From Phycisphaerae bacterium (GTDB taxonomy: Bacteria > Planctomycetota > Phycisphaerae > UBA1845 > UTPLA1), in assembly GCA_016935885.1 (NCBI GenBank), contig JAFGQA010000452.1, forward strand, positions 1 to 19,310: DNA of 19,310 nt, written 5' to 3'. Shown piece by piece: positions 1-7,481 of this stretch. The number at the start of each line of letters is the position of its first letter. Within the stretch, counting starts at the first letter, position 1. The notes beneath the pieces were generated by a model. It saw only the letters and a list, made by a program, of their open reading frames with translations, did no database searches and had not been told where the DNA came from. Both the position numbers and the translations under genes were made by a program.

Positions 1-79
1 CAAGACGGAATCGTTACCACCGGTAGGTCGTCAGCCTGAGCCGACACCCCATCAAGACCCCAAAGTGCCAAAGTCCAGC

Positions 80-97
80 CACGGGCTTCAGCCCGTG
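80..97. repeat. Short palindrome, GGGC-ttca-GCCC type
   Basis: A perfect 7-bp hairpin, CACGGGC / GCCCGTG with loop ttca, followed by CGG. Its right side (CCCGTGCGG) matches the right side of the first hairpin in the 142-146 bp elements at 8338, 10531 and 14283, so it looks like a shortened relative. It lies upstream of the predicted promoter of the DUF502 gene. No T-tract follows, so it is not a standard intrinsic terminator. Confidence 0.6.
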
Positions 98-165
98 CGG
101 ACGTCGCGTCGGCGCGCCGGCCTGCAAGCTGTTTGTCGGATCGCGGTATCGGCAAGCGGCAGGCG

Positions 166-174
166 TGATATACT
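166..174 (+). promoter_or_regulatory. Extended -10 promoter of the DUF502 gene
   Basis: TGA-TATACT reads as an extended -10 element (TGn followed by a 5/6 match to TATAAT). I see no good -35 box. Predicted transcription start is near 181, which leaves a leader of about 28 nt carrying a doubled CAGCAGCAGG (181-200) and the AGGAGAG ribosome-binding site before the ATG at 209. Confidence 0.45.
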
Positions 175-208
175 TCCGTCCAGCAGCAGGCAGCAGCAGG
201 AGAGATCC

Positions 209-1180
209 ATGACGAGCAGCCAGCCAGACTCTACCCCGCCAGCCAGCGAAGACGCAGCAGACACGGCCAAGGCCAAACGCAAAGGGTCCGTGGCGCCCAG
301 GACGTTCCGGGGCCGAATCGGCGCCGGCATCATCATCATCATCCCGTTGACCGTGACGGCGGTTCTGGTTCGGTGGGTGTATGAGGCGGCCCTGAACGTC
401 GGGGCCATCGCCGTGAATTGGGTTTGGAAGGTCTCGCTTTGGGCGACTGGGACCAGACCGCACGAGGGGGCCCACGAACTCGTAGATGGGATGGGATCGG
501 TGCATCACGAAGCGCCAGGTTCGATCCAAGGCCTCGGACAGGCAATCCGGGAATTACACGTGGCAATCGCCCACCTCAAGGACGGCCCAGATGCCTCACA
601 GAGTATGAAGACGCTGATCGATCCCGCCAATCCCGACTGGATCGACGTCACCATGGCCATCGGGCTGACGCTGCTGATGTTCTACCTCCTGGGATGGTTG
701 GGTACGAACGTGGTCGGGCGGCGGATCATCGGTTTTGTGGAGAGCCTGGTCGAACGCATTCCCCTGGTCGCGACGGTCTACTCCGCGATCAAGCGGATGG
801 TGCAATCGCTGTCTGGCGTTGGGAAACCGGGCGAAGAGAAACAACAGGTGGTGCTGATCGATTTCCCCAACGAGAACATGAAGGCCGTCGCCTTCATGAC
901 GAATCTGATCACCGACCGAGTCAGCGAGCAAACGTATGCGACGGTGTACCTGCCGACCACGCCGAACCCGACCAGCGGCTATATGCTGATGGTGCCGGTG
1001 GAGCAGATTACGTCGACGGATTGGAGCATGGAGAACGCCCTGTCCATGATCCTCTCCGGCGGGGCCACGGCAAAGCCGGAGGTCCATCTCTCGCGTCGGC
1101 CCAACCGGCATCCCATGGAGAAGAAGCGAAAGAAGGGACCCGGAAGCACCGGAGGCAAGGAGAAGAAACGGTCTGATTAG
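209..1180 (+). CDS. DUF502 family two-helix membrane protein
   Basis: A 323-residue protein of the DUF502 family, inner-membrane proteins of unknown function. The ATG at 209 is chosen over upstream starts because AGGAGAG lies 5-6 nt before it and a -10 element sits at 169-174. Residues 1-35 are polar and charged. Helix 1 spans about 38-58 and includes a run of five isoleucines; helix 2 spans about 147-167. The segment after helix 2 (RRIIGFVESLVERIP, then PLVATVYSAIKRMVQSL) is the recognisable family core. The rest is a soluble domain (VVLIDFPNENMKAVAFMTN; TSGYMLMVPVEQI) ending in a strongly basic tail. It is longer than the roughly 200-230 residues I expect for the family because of the N-terminal extension, a 70-80 residue insert between the helices, and the tail. 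The gene appears to be monocistronic. Confidence 0.85.
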   Translation: MTSSQPDSTPPASEDAADTAKAKRKGSVAPRTFRGRIGAGIIIIIPLTVTAVLVRWVYEAALNVGAIAVNWVWKVSLWATGTRPHEGAHELVDGMGSVHHEAPGSIQGLGQAIRELHVAIAHLKDGPDASQSMKTLIDPANPDWIDVTMAIGLTLLMFYLLGWLGTNVVGRRIIGFVESLVERIPLVATVYSAIKRMVQSLSGVGKPGEEKQQVVLIDFPNENMKAVAFMTNLITDRVSEQTYATVYLPTTPNPTSGYMLMVPVEQITSTDWSMENALSMILSGGATAKPEVHLSRRPNRHPMEKKRKKGPGSTGGKEKKRSD

Positions 1181-1230
1181 AGCCAATCTGAGGGCCGTGG
1201 CACCTGCGCGGGTCAAGGTCGGTGGCTCTA
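1178..1230. other. Weak inverted repeat spanning the DUF502 stop codon
   Basis: TAGAGCCA (1178-1185, containing the stop codon) is repeated inverted as TGGCTCTA (1223-1230) with a 37-nt loop. It could be a loose transcription-end structure, but there is no T-tract and 8 bp over this distance may be chance. Confidence 0.25.
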
Positions 1231-1270
1231 GAACGCGGCTGTGTCCTTGCGCGGTCGTGCTAACCCGGGT

Positions 1271-1323
1271 GACGCATCACGCAGAGCCCGCGGAGCCCGC
1301 CGGAGCCCGTGGAGGTCGCAGAG
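1271..1323. repeat. Imperfect tandem GCGGAGCCC-type repeat
   Basis: A purine-rich run with the recurring unit (g)GGAGCCCG, bounded by CGCAGAG on both sides (about 1279-1285 and 1317-1323). It resembles on the opposite strand the cgcagaggcgcagagg-type repeat at 1537-1572. No coding region is supported here. The rest of the 1181-1583 intergenic stretch holds only the repeats listed separately. Confidence 0.45.
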
Positions 1324-1359
1324 TGCTGTCTGCAAGATGGGCTAGAGCATTTCACGTTT

Positions 1360-1440
1360 GAATGTAGCGTCGCCCCTTGTGGGCGGCGCAGTGGGATGCT
1401 CCCGAAGCAGGCGCCGGGGACGAGCCCCGACGCTACATTC
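1360..1440. repeat. 81-bp inverted-module repeat element with 13-bp perfect terminal repeats
   Basis: The ends GAATGTAGCGTCG (1360-1372) and CGACGCTACATTC (1428-1440) are perfect inverted repeats. Similarity continues inward to a 30-bp module (1360-1389 against the reverse complement of 1411-1440). After the 13-bp end the left module reads CCC-CTTGT-GGG-CGGCGC. The right module, read inverted, is GGG-CTCGT-CCC-CGGCGC. The only differences are a complementary swap of the two stem triplets and one loop base, so each module keeps its own hairpin. Compare 8338-8483, which has the same plan with a different sequence. Confidence 0.8.
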
Positions 1441-1536
1441 ACTCGTTAACTGGGCTAGCAACGAGTCACCGGGCTTTTCGTCCGACAGTGTGTAAACGCC
1501 TCGCCCAACGGCCATTCAGCCAGCCAAGCCTTTGTC

Positions 1537-1572
1537 CATCACCTCTCCGCGCCTCTGCGCCTCTGCGTGATG
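1537..1572. repeat. Tandem GCCTCTGC repeat flanked by CATCAC/GTGATG
   Basis: Two adjacent copies of GCCTCTGC (1551-1558, 1559-1566) lie between CATCAC (1537-1542) and its inverse GTGATG (1567-1572), preceded by CTCTCCGC. It is a low-complexity repeat that ends 12 bp from the stop codon of the minus-strand gene at 1584, so it would lie in the 3' end of that transcript. Confidence 0.5.
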
Positions 1573-1583
1573 AATCACCCAGG

Positions 1584-3827
1584 CTAAAGCTCGTCAGGCT
1601 CCGTGGACTTCTCGTGCTTCTTCGCTTTGACCGATTTCCCCCTTGCGATGGCCAATGCCTTTTCAAAGCGCGGATCATCGCGGATGTTATCAAGGTCTGA
1701 ATCCTTCTGCATCGCTTGGACGACGTCGTGACCGGTGTCTTCCATGCCTTGTTCCGCGGCCCGGAGGAGGTGCTCGAGAGCCTTGTCCTTCTTGCCCAAC
1801 CGTGAGTACACACATGCAAGGTTGAAATTGGTCAGGCCGATGTCGGCGATCTCGTGGGCGCGGAGGGCGTACTTCAACGCGGCTTTGTAGTCCCCCTTCT
1901 CGCTGGCCTCGATCCCCTTGTTCGCCAGCCTGTTTACCTCGGCGAGTGCCGTCTGTTCGGGGTCCATCTGCCGGGAAGATGCCATGGCAGACGCGAGGCC
2001 TCCGAGGGATTTCAACATCGGCGCGAACGTCTTCAGGGCCTCGTTTACGTTTGGCAGGCCGGTCACCGCGGTGCGGAGCGTCAACTGATTGGGTGACTGG
2101 CCGAGGCCGAACCAAGCCACGGTGTGGGGGCAGAGTTGTGCGACCTGGCCCGCGACGATGGCAACGCCCGGTTCGTCTGCGCCGGTGGCGACCTTGGCGA
2201 GCCGGCCGACGTGCGCGGCGATCATGATGCTGCTGTCGTTGGGCATGTCGTCGATCATCCCGCCCATCACTTCGTCGTCGAGGATGGATTCTTGCTTATT
2301 GTAGGCCTCGATGGTGGCTTTGATCGCGCCGCGGGTGGCCCCGATGGCGATGCAATGGTCCAGTTCGGCCATGTAGATCTTGCCGAAATCCGGGATGGAG
2401 AAGGCGGTGACGTCGGTGTCGCCGATCGTGGTCGTGTTGGGGACGATGGGTTTACCGCCGGCGACCAGGCCGGGGATGGCCAGGAGCTGGTCCCACAGGG
2501 CTTTGGACTTGGCCGTGTCGTTGACCGCGAGCACCACGCCGATGTTCGGAATGACGGGTGGCCCGTTTTCGCCCTTCGGCCGTGGCATCTTCCCCGGAAC
2601 GACAAACGCGCAGATTGCCTGGATGTTTCCGAAGATCTCGCGTCCGATGTCGAAGCCCGTGACCGTCGGATCAGTGCGACGACTTTCCGCCGCACCGACG
2701 GCCGCGTGGGTCAGCGCCGGATTCAAGCCCAGTCCGAGGAAGGCCGCGGCGTCGGGTGGTATGGCCCGCAGGCAGTCGCGGGTCACCGGGGGCAGCCTCA
2801 CGAGGTTGTAGACGAAATTGCGGTGGTCGGCGGCGAGTCGGATGGTGAGCTCCAAGCCCAGGACGCCGTCATCGATGCCCGCTGAGACGGTCGCCCACCG
2901 CAGGCTATCGAGGTCGCAGAAGGCGTCGACCACGGCGAAGTCGCGCTGGTCGTGCTCGTCCATGCTCGCCTTGGCGATTTTTAGAGCCTTCTGCATGTCC
3001 ACGAAGGCAAACAGGGTCTCGTTGCCACGCTTCCCGGTGATCTCCGTGAGGTCCTCCCTGGTTGCCAGGGATGCCCGGTTGGTGCCGACCAGGCGGTTCA
3101 CGACGCCTTCGACAAGATCGTCGCCCGTGCCCACGATCAGGAGCGATTCGGTCAGAACGCCGCTGACGTGACCGACGTCTGGCACCTGGGCGCCAAAGGT
3201 CGGCATCCCGCCGATCTTCTCGGCGGTGGGGGCAAACTGGAAGGCCGTCTCCAGCAGGCCTTTCAGGAAGGCGAGGTCGCCGTGATGAAGGACCAGAACG
3301 CCGGAAGGCGGGCCGTCGCTTCGCGGGTCGAAATCCGTGATCGCCACCGCCGCGCCGCCGAACCTGTTGAGCTCCTCGAAGATGGCCGGGCTGATGGCGA
3401 TTTCCTGCGGAATGTGGAACAGCATGTTCGATGACGCGTTGGGCCGATTTGCCAGGATCTCCTGCATGTTCTTGCCGGCCAGGCCCAGCATCTCGGCGAA
3501 CTGCTCGACGATGCGGCCTGGGCGCTTGATTTCGACGTACAACAGCGCATCCTCCGGCATCAAGGTGGCGAAGTTCTCCGCTGCCAAGTGATCCCGACAT
3601 CGGTCGGAGCCGGCCCGCGCGGCCTGCTTGGTGCCCGCGGGGATGTCGGCATCCAGCAGCTTGTCGTAGATTGCCTTGGCCGTTGTGAAGTCCTTGGCCG
3701 CGTGCTCGAGGTAGTAGGCCCTGTGCAGATCGGGCTGATCCAGGGCCGCTGCGGGCGAGGGAACAAGGCCGATCGTGGCGATCAGCAGCGTGGCGATACA
3801 GGCGTTGACGGTTCTTCGTGCAGACAT
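1584..3827 (-). CDS. Exported DUF3352/TPR-like protein of unknown function
   Basis: A 747-residue protein. The ATG at 3827 is supported by GGAGGAG five nt upstream. The N-terminus is a Sec signal peptide: basic start (SARR), hydrophobic stretch to about residue 24, then PAAALD with likely cleavage near 28. Residues 30-80 resemble a helical repeat (YYLEHAAKDFTTAKAIYDKLLD). The large middle has the layout I associate with DUF3352-type planctomycete proteins: FATLMPEDALLYVEIKRPG, then AVAITDFD, VLVLHHGD and a second half with similar blocks. About 635-694 near the C-terminus is a TPR-like pair (EKGDYKAALKYALRAHEIAD; LACVYSRLGKKDKALEHLLRAAEQG), and the tail is basic. Probable location is periplasmic. 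No enzymatic motif is visible. The family call is moderate; export and TPR are firm. Confidence 0.75.
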   Translation of the reverse strand: MSARRTVNACIATLLIATIGLVPSPAAALDQPDLHRAYYLEHAAKDFTTAKAIYDKLLDADIPAGTKQAARAGSDRCRDHLAAENFATLMPEDALLYVEIKRPGRIVEQFAEMLGLAGKNMQEILANRPNASSNMLFHIPQEIAISPAIFEELNRFGGAAVAITDFDPRSDGPPSGVLVLHHGDLAFLKGLLETAFQFAPTAEKIGGMPTFGAQVPDVGHVSGVLTESLLIVGTGDDLVEGVVNRLVGTNRASLATREDLTEITGKRGNETLFAFVDMQKALKIAKASMDEHDQRDFAVVDAFCDLDSLRWATVSAGIDDGVLGLELTIRLAADHRNFVYNLVRLPPVTRDCLRAIPPDAAAFLGLGLNPALTHAAVGAAESRRTDPTVTGFDIGREIFGNIQAICAFVVPGKMPRPKGENGPPVIPNIGVVLAVNDTAKSKALWDQLLAIPGLVAGGKPIVPNTTTIGDTDVTAFSIPDFGKIYMAELDHCIAIGATRGAIKATIEAYNKQESILDDEVMGGMIDDMPNDSSIMIAAHVGRLAKVATGADEPGVAIVAGQVAQLCPHTVAWFGLGQSPNQLTLRTAVTGLPNVNEALKTFAPMLKSLGGLASAMASSRQMDPEQTALAEVNRLANKGIEASEKGDYKAALKYALRAHEIADIGLTNFNLACVYSRLGKKDKALEHLLRAAEQGMEDTGHDVVQAMQKDSDLDNIRDDPRFEKALAIARGKSVKAKKHEKSTEPDEL

Positions 3828-4013
3828 GGTGGCTCCTCCGAATTAATGCGGTTCCTCGAATCCTCGCGCGAACGTGGACCGGCCGCAGTCCGGGCGCCGA
3901 GTGCGCCCACGCCGGGACGGCACCGATTGTCCAACTTACCCCGTATTGCCGATCCGGTGCAGAATATTTTCGCGCACTGTTGCCGCGTTGTGGAAGCTCG
4001 GCGACTACTGCGG

Positions 4014-4106
4014 GGCGCCACGGGCAGCTTGCCTGCCCCTATTCACTGGCGGACAAGCCGCCAGTGGCACCCACGCCGCCAGTGGCACCCACGCCGCCAG
4101 TGGCAC
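4014..4106. repeat. Truncated double-hairpin repeat with an 18-bp tandem expansion
   Basis: Two hairpins lie side by side: GGGCAG / CTGCCC (4022-4038) and a perfect 9-bp stem CACTGGCGG / CCGCCAGTG with loop acaag (4044-4066). They match the two inverted modules of the 142-146 bp elements but lack the long spacer and terminal repeats. The right arm plus its GGCACC flank is then duplicated as 18-bp units starting CCGCCAGTGG at 4058-4075 and 4076-4093, with a partial third at 4094-4106. It lies in the divergent region 3828-4243. The rest of that region holds an AT-rich patch at about 3963-3971 and the promoter at 4209-4237, with no gene. Confidence 0.75.
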
Positions 4107-4208
4107 ACTCGTGAGACGCTGGACCAGACAGAGAGAGGCAAAAAAGCAGCCAACTGCTTGTGACGTGTCAGGGGCCTGCTGCACGTTTTGGTCTCGCGCG
4201 GTCCGTCG

Positions 4209-4237
4209 CTGACGCCCGAACGGCAGCCGCTTACAAT
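4209..4237 (+). promoter_or_regulatory. Promoter for a probably leaderless glycosyltransferase mRNA
   Basis: CTGACG (4209-4214, 4/6 to TTGACA), a 17-bp spacer, and TACAAT (4232-4237, 5/6 to TATAAT). The predicted transcription start is 6-8 nt past the -10 box and falls on the ATG at 4244. There is no Shine-Dalgarno before that ATG. Confidence 0.5.
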
Positions 4238-4243
4238 GCGACC

Positions 4244-6280
4244 ATGACACGACCGGGCGACAGGACGTGCGGCCCGTTGCCGGGGGTTGACGAACCGGCG
4301 ACCGGCAGCGTGTCCCGGCAAGCCGCCATTGCGATCCTTCTCGGAGCCTTCGCGGTCGCCCACGTCATCGCCACGCGGCTGTCCTGGAGCGGCATCCCGC
4401 TGCAAACCGACACGGGGATGTGGGCGTATATCGGCTCGCGGATCCTCGACGGCGCCCTGCCCTATCGTGACCTGTGGGAGAGCAAGCCACCGGGGGTCTA
4501 CTACACGTTTGCCATTGTCGAATGGGTGCTCGGCGTCGGCCGCGACGGGGCGTTGCTGTGGTTCGATGCGGTGCTGAGCACGTGCGTTTTCGCCGTCACG
4601 TACGGGGTCGCGCGGCGGTTCGCATCTCGCGCCGCGGCGGCTGGGGCGGTGCTACTGCTGAGCGTCGTGTTCTGCCATCGGGTGTTGGCCGATTGGGGCG
4701 ACAACGTCGAGAAGTTCGTTGCCCTGTTCGAGATGACGGCCTGCTGGCTTGTGCTGGGCAACATCGGTGGTGCCCGTCGCGGACGCGGACGGGAGGCGAC
4801 GACACGGAACGACCGGTGGCGTTGGCTGGTCGCCGGGGTCTGTTGCGGCCTGGCGGCGTTGTTTAAACAGACAGGCGTCTTGTTCTTGGTGGCCGCGACG
4901 GTTGCCGCCATTGGGATGCGGCGTGCCAATCAGGAAGCCCCGCCGGGGCGAGCCGTGCCGGTCGTTCTGCTGTGGTTGGGGGCGGCGGTACCGTGGCTGC
5001 CCGTTGTCGGCTGGATGGCCGCCGCCGGCGTCTTCGAACCGTTCTGGCAGCAAGTCGTGCTGTACGACTTGGCCCGTGTCGGTTCGACGGAGGTGGAGCG
5101 GTCGCGGCTGGCTACCGGGCAGCATTGGGCCGACGCGGTTGGCGTGCTGAAGTTGGTCGCCGTGCTGTTCGGACCGGCCCTTGTTGGCGCCATCTATTGG
5201 GCGCAGCGTCGCCTGTGGGCAAGAACAGGTGGGACGTCTCGTGACGCCCACGCCGATGCCGCGTTGCTCATCGTGGTTCTGTATTGGCTGTTGACCACGC
5301 TCGTTTTCGCGGTCGCGCCGTACGGCTACGGCCACTACCTCCTGCAGGCAGCACCGCCGGCGGCGGTCATCGCCGCTTGGCTATTCGAGCGCGTGCTCGT
5401 CGCACGCGAACCAGGGTCGGCCGGTCCGGGAAGCCTATCAGCCCGTGGTAAAGGGGAAGACAGCTCTTCGGAAACGCCGTTCCTGACCGTGAAAACCACC
5501 GGCGAGACGCCGGTGCCACAGTCTCGTCACGGGCCGCTATCCCAAAGCGGTGGTCCCGGTGTCCCGCGGGCGCTTCATTGCGGGGCAGAAGTGCGGACCA
5601 CGGGATGCGTTGGGGCAGATTCGAAGCCGCGATGTGCCGGGGAGAATCACCGGTTCTGGACCTACCTTGTCGTTGCTGTTCTGGTGGTCGGCATCTGGCC
5701 GCTTCGGGATCATTTCGAGTTCACCTTTGACCGCACCTGTGAATGGCGCGTGGCCTACGACCAGCAGGCCCGGCAGACTCGCGCCCTCGTCGATGCCATT
5801 CAGACCCAGACGACGCCGCAGCAATCGGTCATGGTCTGGCCGTCGGACTACATGCTTTCGGGCTATGCCGTGTTGTATTACGCCGGCCGAGCCACGCCGT
5901 TGGAGGTGTCCAACTCTGACGTGATCTTCAAGGGCAAGATCAACCGATTGAGCCCGCCGATGCCTGAACTGCTCGAGCGGCTGAAGGCCAAGCCGCCGGA
6001 CGTGGTCGTCGACTGGACGCCGGTGGGCGTGGAACCGCCAGCGGCCGACGGACCCGACGCCGAGCCACGCCTTCTTACGCCGGCGGGAGGCTTTTCGTTT
6101 GCCGAGGCGCCGAACGACGCCCATCCCATGCGGGAAGGCCGGACACTCGCGCCGCTGAAGCGCTGGCTGCGCGCGAACTACGGCGGGCAGCAGCGCGTCG
6201 GGGCCTGCACGATCTACTATCGGGGCAAACAGTGGCGGCCGTGGCAGGACGTGTTGCTGCCTAGTCCGAATAGATCTTGA
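4244..6280 (+). CDS. GT-C type membrane glycosyltransferase (ArnT/PMT-like)
   Basis: A 678-residue polytopic membrane protein. The ATG at 4244 is chosen because the promoter at 4209-4237 places transcription start on it; an in-frame ATG at 4160 lies upstream of that promoter. A helix at about 28-45 is followed by a periplasmic loop with an Asp (PLQTDTGMWAYIGSRILDG, D56) and ALPYRDLWESKPPGVYY at 71-87, the GT-C pattern for lipid-linked sugar donors. Hydrophobic helices recur to about residue 382, and another lies at 472-486. Residues 488-678 form the C-terminal periplasmic domain. Residues 390-468 are low-complexity and contain a repeat-derived palindrome (5497-5515). Donor and acceptor cannot be told from sequence. 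The 3' end overlaps the convergent aldolase gene by 20 nt. Confidence 0.75.
   Translation: MTRPGDRTCGPLPGVDEPATGSVSRQAAIAILLGAFAVAHVIATRLSWSGIPLQTDTGMWAYIGSRILDGALPYRDLWESKPPGVYYTFAIVEWVLGVGRDGALLWFDAVLSTCVFAVTYGVARRFASRAAAAGAVLLLSVVFCHRVLADWGDNVEKFVALFEMTACWLVLGNIGGARRGRGREATTRNDRWRWLVAGVCCGLAALFKQTGVLFLVAATVAAIGMRRANQEAPPGRAVPVVLLWLGAAVPWLPVVGWMAAAGVFEPFWQQVVLYDLARVGSTEVERSRLATGQHWADAVGVLKLVAVLFGPALVGAIYWAQRRLWARTGGTSRDAHADAALLIVVLYWLLTTLVFAVAPYGYGHYLLQAAPPAAVIAAWLFERVLVAREPGSAGPGSLSARGKGEDSSSETPFLTVKTTGETPVPQSRHGPLSQSGGPGVPRALHCGAEVRTTGCVGADSKPRCAGENHRFWTYLVVAVLVVGIWPLRDHFEFTFDRTCEWRVAYDQQARQTRALVDAIQTQTTPQQSVMVWPSDYMLSGYAVLYYAGRATPLEVSNSDVIFKGKINRLSPPMPELLERLKAKPPDVVVDWTPVGVEPPAADGPDAEPRLLTPAGGFSFAEAPNDAHPMREGRTLAPLKRWLRANYGGQQRVGACTIYYRGKQWRPWQDVLLPSPNRS
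5411..5647 (+). repeat. Repeat-derived in-frame insertion in the glycosyltransferase
   Basis: This stretch encodes residues 390-468, a Gly/Ser/Arg-rich segment unlike the flanking hydrophobic sequence. Its core is a perfect 8-bp stem CACCGGCG / CGCCGGTG with loop aga at 5497-5515, read as TTGETPVPQ. The reverse complement of this palindrome and its flanks matches the palindrome in transketolase at 15403-15421, differing only by a paired G/C swap. A second small hairpin CCGCT / AGCGG is at 5534-5550. The insert keeps the frame open and falls in a loop between membrane helices. The outer borders are estimates. Confidence 0.6.
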
Positions 6281-7178
6281 TGATCGTATCGAGGAACTTC
6301 AGGGCGTCGTTCCGCTTGCGCTGGAACGTGTTGCGGCCGATGATCGAACCGAAGCCGCCGCCTTCGCGGATGGCCTTGATCTCCTCGAAGACGTCCTCGT
6401 CCCGGTCCTTCTTGGCGCCGCCGCTGAAGATCACGATACGCTTGCCGTTGAAGGCACACTGAACGACGTGGCGGACGCGCTCGGCCATCGTGCCGATCGG
6501 AATCTTCTCTTTCTCGTAGACCTTTCGCGCTGCATCCTGCTCGATGTGATTCGTCGGCAGCTTGACCTTGACGATATGGGCGCCCAACTGGCACGCAATC
6601 TGGGCGGCATAGCCGGCCACGTCGATCGCGGTCTCGCCGGCCTTGCTCAACTGACTGCCGCGAGGATAGCTCCAGACGACCACCGCCAGGCCCGCCGCCT
6701 TGGCCTCCTCGGCATAGGCCCGGACGTTCTCGTACATCTCCTGGCGCAGGGCCGAACCGGGATAGATCGTCAGGCCGATGCCGCAGCAACCCAGCCGCAG
6801 GGCATCTCCCACCGTGGCCGTCAAGGCCTGCCAGGAGTCCTTCTCGTCCGCCAACAGGTCGTGGTTGTTCGCCTTGAGGATTAACGGCACTTCGCCGGCG
6901 AAGTCCGCGGCGCCAGCCTCGATGAAGCCCAGCGGTGCGGCATAGGCATTCAGGCCCGCCTCGATCGCCATCTTGAAGTGGTAGTGCGGGTCATAGCCTT
7001 CGTCGTTTGGACCGAAGCTCCGCGCCGGGCCGTGCTCCCAACCCTGGTCCACCGGTAGGATCACCATCCGCCCGGTGCCGCCCAGTCGCCCGTGGTTCAA
7101 CATCCGGGCGAGGTTGGTCAAGACGCCCGGGTTCTCGCTGCGATAGCAATTCAAGATCTCACGAACGCGCTCAGTCAT
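6261..7178 (-). CDS. fbaB: Class I fructose-bisphosphate aldolase (FbaB/DhnA type)
   Basis: A 305-residue cytoplasmic enzyme that reversibly splits fructose 1,6-bisphosphate into glyceraldehyde 3-phosphate and dihydroxyacetone phosphate using a Schiff-base lysine. The ATG at 7178 follows GAGGAGTG about 7 nt upstream; an upstream in-frame start at 7238 has no such support. Recognisable blocks are MVILPVDQGWEHGP near the N-terminus, GIGLTIYPGS, VVVWSYPRGS, then AHIVKVKLPT, where the Schiff-base lysine of the DhnA family is expected, and IFSGGAKKDRDE and GGFGSIIGRNTFQR, the C-terminal phosphate-binding loops. It is somewhat shorter than E. coli FbaB (about 350). It follows the phosphatase-like gene on the same strand, with phosphoglycerate kinase further upstream. 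Its 3' end overlaps the convergent glycosyltransferase by 20 nt. A related DeoC/FbaB-family aldolase with another substrate is possible. Confidence 0.88.
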   Translation of the reverse strand: MTERVREILNCYRSENPGVLTNLARMLNHGRLGGTGRMVILPVDQGWEHGPARSFGPNDEGYDPHYHFKMAIEAGLNAYAAPLGFIEAGAADFAGEVPLILKANNHDLLADEKDSWQALTATVGDALRLGCCGIGLTIYPGSALRQEMYENVRAYAEEAKAAGLAVVVWSYPRGSQLSKAGETAIDVAGYAAQIACQLGAHIVKVKLPTNHIEQDAARKVYEKEKIPIGTMAERVRHVVQCAFNGKRIVIFSGGAKKDRDEDVFEEIKAIREGGGFGSIIGRNTFQRKRNDALKFLDTIIKIYSD

Positions 7179-7246
7179 GATTATCACTCCTCGTGCCACG
7201 ACGCAACAAACGGTGATTCGGAACAGAACGTCTGACACGATGAATG

Positions 7247-7262
7247 GCGGGCTTCGGCCCGC
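7247..7262. repeat. GCGGGC-ttcg-GCCCGC hairpin in the aldolase leader
   Basis: A perfect 6-bp stem closed by a TTCG tetraloop, 69 bp upstream of the aldolase start. It resembles the palindrome at 80-97. The intergenic stretch 7179-7481 otherwise shows only a weak promoter candidate (7418-7445). Confidence 0.45.
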
Positions 7263-7417
7263 TCCGTCACCACTGGCACGGATTGTCCGATGTGCTGCAT
7301 TGCGTCAGACGCTCGCGGTTTCCTGATCGTGTTCGGGCGGAGACTGCCTTGGCCTCGATACGCCGCGATGGGACGTGCCCACCGCGCTTGCCCAGACATT
7401 ATCGGTATCAGGACAAC

Positions 7418-7445
7418 AGCCTACCCGATTCTTGGGCCTGGTCAA
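7418..7445 (-). promoter_or_regulatory. Candidate aldolase promoter
   Basis: On the minus strand TTGACC (7440-7445, 5/6 to the -35 consensus), 16 bp, then TAGGCT (7418-7423, only 3/6). A transcript from here would have a leader of about 230 nt. A second AT-rich candidate, GATAAT, lies about 20 bp downstream on the same strand, so the exact start is uncertain. Confidence 0.3.
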
Positions 7446-7481
7446 GCTGGTTGTAGCACCTTGGGGATGGCCCTCGAACGG

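Noticed and set aside
2124..2885. Long plus-strand open frame inside the exported DUF3352/TPR-like gene
   Set aside because: It is antisense to a gene with signal peptide, Shine-Dalgarno and TPR-like repeats. Its composition (Asp/Gly/Val-rich) is that of a shadow frame.
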